From positions 162,811 to 226,810 of IMG/VR virus record IMGVR_UViG_3300046507_000773: a stretch of DNA of 64,000 nucleotides; one strand, given 5' to 3'. The notes beneath the pieces are model-generated. The model had not been told where the DNA came from. It made no database searches and saw only the letters and a program-made list of their open reading frames with translations. The position numbers and the translations under genes were made by a program. Positions within the stretch are counted from its first letter, which is position 1. Each line of letters starts with the position of its first letter. The stretch is from a virus. This document shows positions 59,540 through 64,000 of the stretch, piece by piece.

Positions 59540-62500
59540 ATGTCAATCATTTCGGATATCGTCGCAAGGCTGACTCGAAACGAGCAGCGGTTGAATGACG
59601 TCGTCAACGGAGACGATAAAACCGTCGTGCAAACCGATGGCGGGCCATTGCCTTCGCTTGCCAAGCTCATCAAGGACAAGCAAGACAAGATCGACCAATT
59701 TATTCCTTTGGTGGATCAAAAGGAAGACAAGGATCAAAAAGATGCTGAGAACGGTTACGCCGGTCTCGGTGATGATTTCATGCTGCGTGTTAAGAATGCA
59801 GCCGGTAGTGTCGCCTCGTTTATCACGAGCATCGCTACCGAAGCGCAAACGTTCATCCTCCCAGCGAAGGGTGGTACGTTTGCAATGACGAGCGACCTGC
59901 ATGACCCTGAAACAAAAGAAGGCATCCTGGAAAAACTGGGTGCGGATAAAGTCACCGGCTCGAACACTGGTGACCAGAGCCTGGAATCTTTGGGTGCACA
60001 ACCCAAGCTGGGCTACCCTCCTCTGGACGCGCGCCTTGCCGATATGCCAGGGGGCTTCCCTGTTCTGGATGAAGATGCAAAACTTCCTGTAAAGTACATC
60101 CCGGACACGACCAAGTCGATCCTCGAATACCCGACCATCGATGACTTCCCGGCTACCGGTCTGGAAGAAAAGTTCTATCTGGACAAGTCGACCAAGAAGG
60201 CGTACTTCTGGGACGGCAGTGCTTACCAGACCGTCGGTACTTCGACGGGCGACACGGACTCGATCGTCGAGGGTGACACCAACCTCTTCTTCACCGGTCA
60301 GCGTGTTCTCGATACGGTCCTGCAAGGCTTTAACCTGGTGGTCAACGGGTTCGTGACGGGTGCAGACTCGGTCATGACGGCAATTGCCAAGTTGCAGCTC
60401 CAAATCAACAACCTCACCACTTCGGACAACCTCAAAGCCCCGAAGGCCAATCCGACTTTCACGGGTAACGTGAATGTGCCGGATACCGATACGTCGGTCA
60501 GCGGCAACAACGCTGTCAACACGCGTTCGCTTAATCAGCGAGTCAGTGACTACGACACCGGTATCCAGATTGCGATGGGGCTGAAAGAAAACGTCATCAA
60601 CAAGGCAAGTAACTTCGCCACGGTGAACAACATCCTGTACCCGACGATCCAGGCTGTAAAGGCTTACGTCGACTCCCTCATCGTCGCCGTCTTGAAAGAT
60701 TGCGGCAGCTGGGACGCTAGCGGAAACGTGTTCCCGACAACGGGTGGCACTGGTGCAGGCGGCGCGATCCTCAAGGGTAACTTCTGGTACGTGAGTGTGG
60801 CTGGTATTTTGGCTGGTGGTCCTGTCAACGTGGGTGACTCGTTCCGTGCTCTCGTGGATAACCCTGGTCAAGATCCTGCGAAGTGGGATGTGCTCGAATC
60901 GAACATCGGTTACGTGCCGCTTAACAAAGCAGGTGACTCGATCGGCTTCCTGACTGTGCTGGGACAATTCATCGCCAATTCAGCGGCCACCTTCAAGGGT
61001 TTCGTTACCTTGAGCGGTACAGCAGGAGACAGCGGCGGTTATATCAAGATGAGCCGCCCTGGTTATCCACAGTGGATGCTGGAAGACTTGAACCAGCCAG
61101 TCGACCAGCGCATTTGGGGTAACTGGGTCAACCCGGATGGCACGCTCATCATGGGAACGCAAACCAATGCCGGTGTAGGCACCGCAGCTATGATTCTGGC
61201 GCGTTCTGGAAGTGGTGGTCGTCACATCGCTTACGCCCGAGGTCTTACGCTGAAGAACCCGATTGCCAACGTCGATGTCGACTTTGCTCTCGATGGTCAA
61301 GCTGGCTGGGGTCGTTACATCTCGTTCCATACGAGCGGCAAACCGCGCTGGTTCCTTGGCGCTAGTTCGGCAGCAGAAGGCGGCGCTAACGCAGGCAGCT
61401 ACTTCGAACTGTACCGCTACGACGATAACGGCAACTACATCGATTGCGTGATGTCGTTCTCGCGTTCGACTGGTCGTGCCACGTTCACTCTGGCTCCCTC
61501 GATCCCGACGGTGTCCAACGGTGACAACACGAATGCTGCAGCATCGACGCAGTGGGTACAGAACCAAAAGGGTATCGCTAACGGTCTGGCTCCTTTGGGT
61601 TCCGACTCGAAAATCGCTGCCATCTATCTGCCCAGCTACGTCGACGATGTGGTTGAAGCGGCTACAAAAGCAGCACTGCCTGCCACGGGTGAAACCGGCA
61701 AGATCTACGTTGTGTTCGCCGATGAAACGAATGGCGGCAAAACGTGGCAATACCGCTGGGGTGGTACGACGTACGTCTCGATCATCCCAAGTCCCGGTAC
61801 GACTGACAGCGTGGCTGAAGGTGCAGGTAACCTTTACTTCACGCAGAGCCGCGTACTGAACACGTTGCTGGCTGGTCTTAACGCTGGTCTCAGCGGCGCA
61901 GTTGCTGCAAGCGATACCGTGCTGCAAGCCTTCGGCAAGATCCAAAACACCTTGGCGGCATTGCAGGCAGTCGATGCGACCAAGGTCAATGTGCAAAATG
62001 CCACGATGACTGGCACCGTATCGATGAATACCACAGCGGTGAACATGGCATCCGATAGCGTCCCGGACAACATGCTCGTCGGTATCAGTGGTCAGGCTAA
62101 CTCCTATCGTTACATTCAGTGGCGTACGCTGGGAGTGAATCGCTGGTCGCTCGGTACCATTGCAGCGGCAGGTGAATCGGGTTCGAACGCTGGCAGTGAC
62201 TTTGCCATGTACAACTACGCCGATAATGGTTCCTTCCTCGGCACGGTGTTCACGATCGCTCGCGCCACGGGCATCATGTCGTTCGGTCAGGCACCGATCG
62301 TGGGTACCGTGCCTAGCACGGATGTCAGCGGCAAAGCTGTCTCGACACAGTGGATCTCGAACGTTCGTGGTTCGCCTAATGGATTGGCTCCTCTGGGCGC
62401 TGACTCCAAGGTGCCTGCTGCTTACCTGCCAAGCTACGTGGACGACGTGTTGGAATACGCTACGTACGCTGCTCTGCCAGGCGTTGGTGAAACCGGAAAG

Positions 62501-63109
62501 ATCTACGTGGTCATTTCGGATGCCAATAACGGTAACAAGACCTGGCAGTATCGTTGGACGGGTAGCTCCTACGCGGCGATCACGCCGAGTCCTGGTACGA
62601 CGGATGCGGTTCCGGAAGGCGCAACCAACCTGTACTTCACCAACAACCGAGCAGTCAATGCACCGGTGTCGAACTCACAAGGTGGCGTTCGTGCCAAAGT
62701 AGCAGATGGCGATGCGCTCAATACGGCCGTCGCCAAACTGCAGGCCAACCTCAACAAGTTGATCTACGACATCTCCGGCGGTTTCTCCGGTAAGGTAACG
62801 GCAGGTGACAAGACGTACATCCACGTCACGGCACGTTCTGTTATCTTTAGTGAGGCCCTGGGTGCAACTACCCAGGCGTACGCAGCCGTTGCTCCAACTG
62901 GCTCGGTCACGTTCACGATCTACGCTGGTACGACGGCTACCGTTCTCGGAACGATTACGTTCGCAGCTGGACAGACCGTGGGTGTTCCGTCAATGAATGC
63001 TTCGAGCATCAATCCTGGTGTTCCTATCTTCATCACGGCGCCTGCTGCAGCCGATGCAACGATCGCAGATGTGATCATTACGATTCCTGCCTACACGGCT
63101 AACTCGTAA
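59540..63109 (+). CDS. Large modular tail fibre protein, 1189 aa
   Basis: ATG 59540 with AAGGAAAAGCC. N-terminal LTRNEQRLNDVVNGDDKTVV and PSLAKLIKDKQDKIDQFI attachment region; a shaft repeat LPSYVDDVVEAATKAALPAT-GETGKIYV-YRWGGTTY-TTDSVAEGAGNLYFTQSR occurs twice (around 700 and 970) and in variant form near 200; two sugar-binding-like beta modules with similar sequence (GRYISFHTSGKPRWFLGASS and YRYIQWRTLGVNRWSLGT) lie before each repeat. The C-terminus matches the 49106 fibre. Duplicated internal module. Likely the main receptor fibre. Confidence 0.85.
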   Translation: MSIISDIVARLTRNEQRLNDVVNGDDKTVVQTDGGPLPSLAKLIKDKQDKIDQFIPLVDQKEDKDQKDAENGYAGLGDDFMLRVKNAAGSVASFITSIATEAQTFILPAKGGTFAMTSDLHDPETKEGILEKLGADKVTGSNTGDQSLESLGAQPKLGYPPLDARLADMPGGFPVLDEDAKLPVKYIPDTTKSILEYPTIDDFPATGLEEKFYLDKSTKKAYFWDGSAYQTVGTSTGDTDSIVEGDTNLFFTGQRVLDTVLQGFNLVVNGFVTGADSVMTAIAKLQLQINNLTTSDNLKAPKANPTFTGNVNVPDTDTSVSGNNAVNTRSLNQRVSDYDTGIQIAMGLKENVINKASNFATVNNILYPTIQAVKAYVDSLIVAVLKDCGSWDASGNVFPTTGGTGAGGAILKGNFWYVSVAGILAGGPVNVGDSFRALVDNPGQDPAKWDVLESNIGYVPLNKAGDSIGFLTVLGQFIANSAATFKGFVTLSGTAGDSGGYIKMSRPGYPQWMLEDLNQPVDQRIWGNWVNPDGTLIMGTQTNAGVGTAAMILARSGSGGRHIAYARGLTLKNPIANVDVDFALDGQAGWGRYISFHTSGKPRWFLGASSAAEGGANAGSYFELYRYDDNGNYIDCVMSFSRSTGRATFTLAPSIPTVSNGDNTNAAASTQWVQNQKGIANGLAPLGSDSKIAAIYLPSYVDDVVEAATKAALPATGETGKIYVVFADETNGGKTWQYRWGGTTYVSIIPSPGTTDSVAEGAGNLYFTQSRVLNTLLAGLNAGLSGAVAASDTVLQAFGKIQNTLAALQAVDATKVNVQNATMTGTVSMNTTAVNMASDSVPDNMLVGISGQANSYRYIQWRTLGVNRWSLGTIAAAGESGSNAGSDFAMYNYADNGSFLGTVFTIARATGIMSFGQAPIVGTVPSTDVSGKAVSTQWISNVRGSPNGLAPLGADSKVPAAYLPSYVDDVLEYATYAALPGVGETGKIYVVISDANNGNKTWQYRWTGSSYAAITPSPGTTDAVPEGATNLYFTNNRAVNAPVSNSQGGVRAKVADGDALNTAVAKLQANLNKLIYDISGGFSGKVTAGDKTYIHVTARSVIFSEALGATTQAYAAVAPTGSVTFTIYAGTTATVLGTITFAAGQTVGVPSMNASSINPGVPIFITAPAAADATIADVIITIPAYTANS

Positions 63110-63110
63110 A

Positions 63111-63138
63111 GAGAGGGGCTTCGGCCCCTCTCTTTTTT
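63111..63138 (+). terminator. Intrinsic terminator
   Basis: Perfect nine-pair stem GAGAGGGGC/GCCCCTCTC with TTCG loop and six T. Confidence 0.93.
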
Positions 63139-63152
63139 ATTTCAGGATTTTT

Positions 63153-64000
63153 ATGCCACTCATGCGCTCTGCGGTAAGACGAAAGCCGTCCCGTCCCACA
63201 ATCCTTGGGGAAAGTTTTCAAGGCGGATTCTGGGGCGGTGACATTACCTTTGGCGGTGACACTTACGCCATCATTGTAGCACCTAAGGCTGTCGGAGAAA
63301 AGACAGCAACCAAACTTGTCGGTCAAGCGGTCAACACCCCAGGCGCCGCTTCTTTCACCGACGCAGTCGCTAACACCACTTATCTTGCGTCTCTCACCAG
63401 TACAAGCGCGAGTGCAGCTGCAGCTTTCGTAAAGGGGCTTAACGTAGGTGGGTTTAACGATTGGCAAATTCCTTCCAAAAATGTCTTGGAGGCTTTGCAA
63501 ACAAAACTCCGTCCAAACGGAGCAAGTACACCTGCGATTTACAAGACAGGTGGCAGTGAGGCATTCGCTACGAATGTGTATTACTGGTCGTCCACAACGT
63601 ACGACTGGAGTCAGCAAGGAAGTTATACGACAGGCGGTGATCCGATTTACGGAGAAAGCACTTCTACCACAAGCGAAAACCATTCGTTCAACTATGGTCC
63701 CACCGGTGAATCGGTTGACTACAGTGGCTACATTACCTGTGGTTCGGATGATGGGCCTTACAATGTGAGTGGGCCAAACTTTAGTCCATCTGGCAATAAC
63801 ATCGGCGACGATAGGATCGGTTACTACAGTGCTAGCTGGACCTGTCGAGTCACTAAAACAACAACCACCGTGGTTGGTTACACGCCAACGGAAACCCATT
63901 ATTACACGGATTACTACTACCAAGCGTATTCGGTGAACTTTGCCGGAAACGGATCTGTTGTTCAAGACAAAATCACAGCGCTTAACATTCGGGCCGTTCG
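63153..64000 (+). CDS. DUF1566/Lcl-type tail adhesin, partial at window end
   Basis: Open from ATG 63153 (AGGA five bases upstream) to the right edge, 282 codons with no stop. Contains GLNVGGFNDWQIPSKNVLEA and VYYWSSTTYDW, then an IRAVR-type end near the window edge. DWxIP..., YWSST and xxIRAVR are the signature of DUF1566/Lcl C-terminal (FGE/C-lectin-like) domains. Long Tyr/Ser/Thr-rich insert between. Likely a receptor-binding tip, also a fold used by retroelement-diversified proteins. The C-terminus is outside the window. Confidence 0.78.
   Translation, partial: MPLMRSAVRRKPSRPTILGESFQGGFWGGDITFGGDTYAIIVAPKAVGEKTATKLVGQAVNTPGAASFTDAVANTTYLASLTSTSASAAAAFVKGLNVGGFNDWQIPSKNVLEALQTKLRPNGASTPAIYKTGGSEAFATNVYYWSSTTYDWSQQGSYTTGGDPIYGESTSTTSENHSFNYGPTGESVDYSGYITCGSDDGPYNVSGPNFSPSGNNIGDDRIGYYSASWTCRVTKTTTTVVGYTPTETHYYTDYYYQAYSVNFAGNGSVVQDKITALNIRAV

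Noticed and set aside
1-64000. tRNA, rRNA, CRISPR arrays, insertion sequences, homing endonucleases
   Set aside because: None seen by eye; no cloverleaf, no regular direct repeats with spacers, no transposase or LAGLIDADG/HNH/GIY-YIG motif recognised. A tRNAscan-type search would be needed to be sure about tRNA.

Overview
The window looks like part of a nucleus-forming, phiKZ-like jumbo myovirus (Chimalliviridae-type). It encodes pieces of two different split multisubunit RNA polymerases: a beta' N-terminal part with the NADFDGD catalytic loop, one beta C-terminal part, and two distinct beta' C-terminal parts. It also has inner-body-like head proteins with repeated [S/A]-x-E processing motifs and a very large tail-fibre region. 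I see no tRNA, rRNA, CRISPR array or insertion sequence. Coding is dense, mostly on the + strand, with short - strand blocks bounded by shared bidirectional terminators. The host cannot be read from the sequence; the G/C-rich third codon positions would suit a proteobacterium.

Region 1 (1-18.2 kb) is the nucleus and non-virion RNA polymerase block. The gene order fits phiKZ genes 54 to 75 as I remember them: C-terminus of a highly expressed protein (candidate chimallin), beta' N part, small unknowns, an SbcD/Mre11-like phosphoesterase, a Gly-rich acidic-tailed nucleic-acid-binding protein (ChmC/SSB-like), a candidate fifth polymerase subunit (gp68-like), a candidate nuclear import factor (gp69/PicA-like), an FG-rich-tailed protein, beta C part, beta' C part and an SF2 helicase. 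Functions given by synteny alone are marked as inference.

Region 2 (18.2-27.7 kb) holds a macrodomain protein (possible reversal of ADP-ribosylation defence), a - strand pair joined by a convincing -1 frameshift signal, a second beta' C part (probably of the virion polymerase), a Staphylococcal-nuclease-like protein, and a family B DNA polymerase that carries the exonuclease and motif A but no visible motif B or C.

Region 3 (27.7-47 kb) is virion structure: four related inner-body/head proteins with propeptides, a membrane-anchored HExxH metallopeptidase, and large tail or baseplate-type proteins, several translationally coupled.

Region 4 (47-64 kb) is host recognition: five members of a small paralogous family, two related long fibres, a cassette of eight LamG-like lectin proteins and one SPRY-like protein with nearly identical starts plus one truncated remnant, a DUF4376-like protein and a DUF1566-like adhesin cut by the window end.

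A recurring terminator design (stem, U-tract, then TATGCCG or a close variant) runs through the window and marks most transcription-unit ends.
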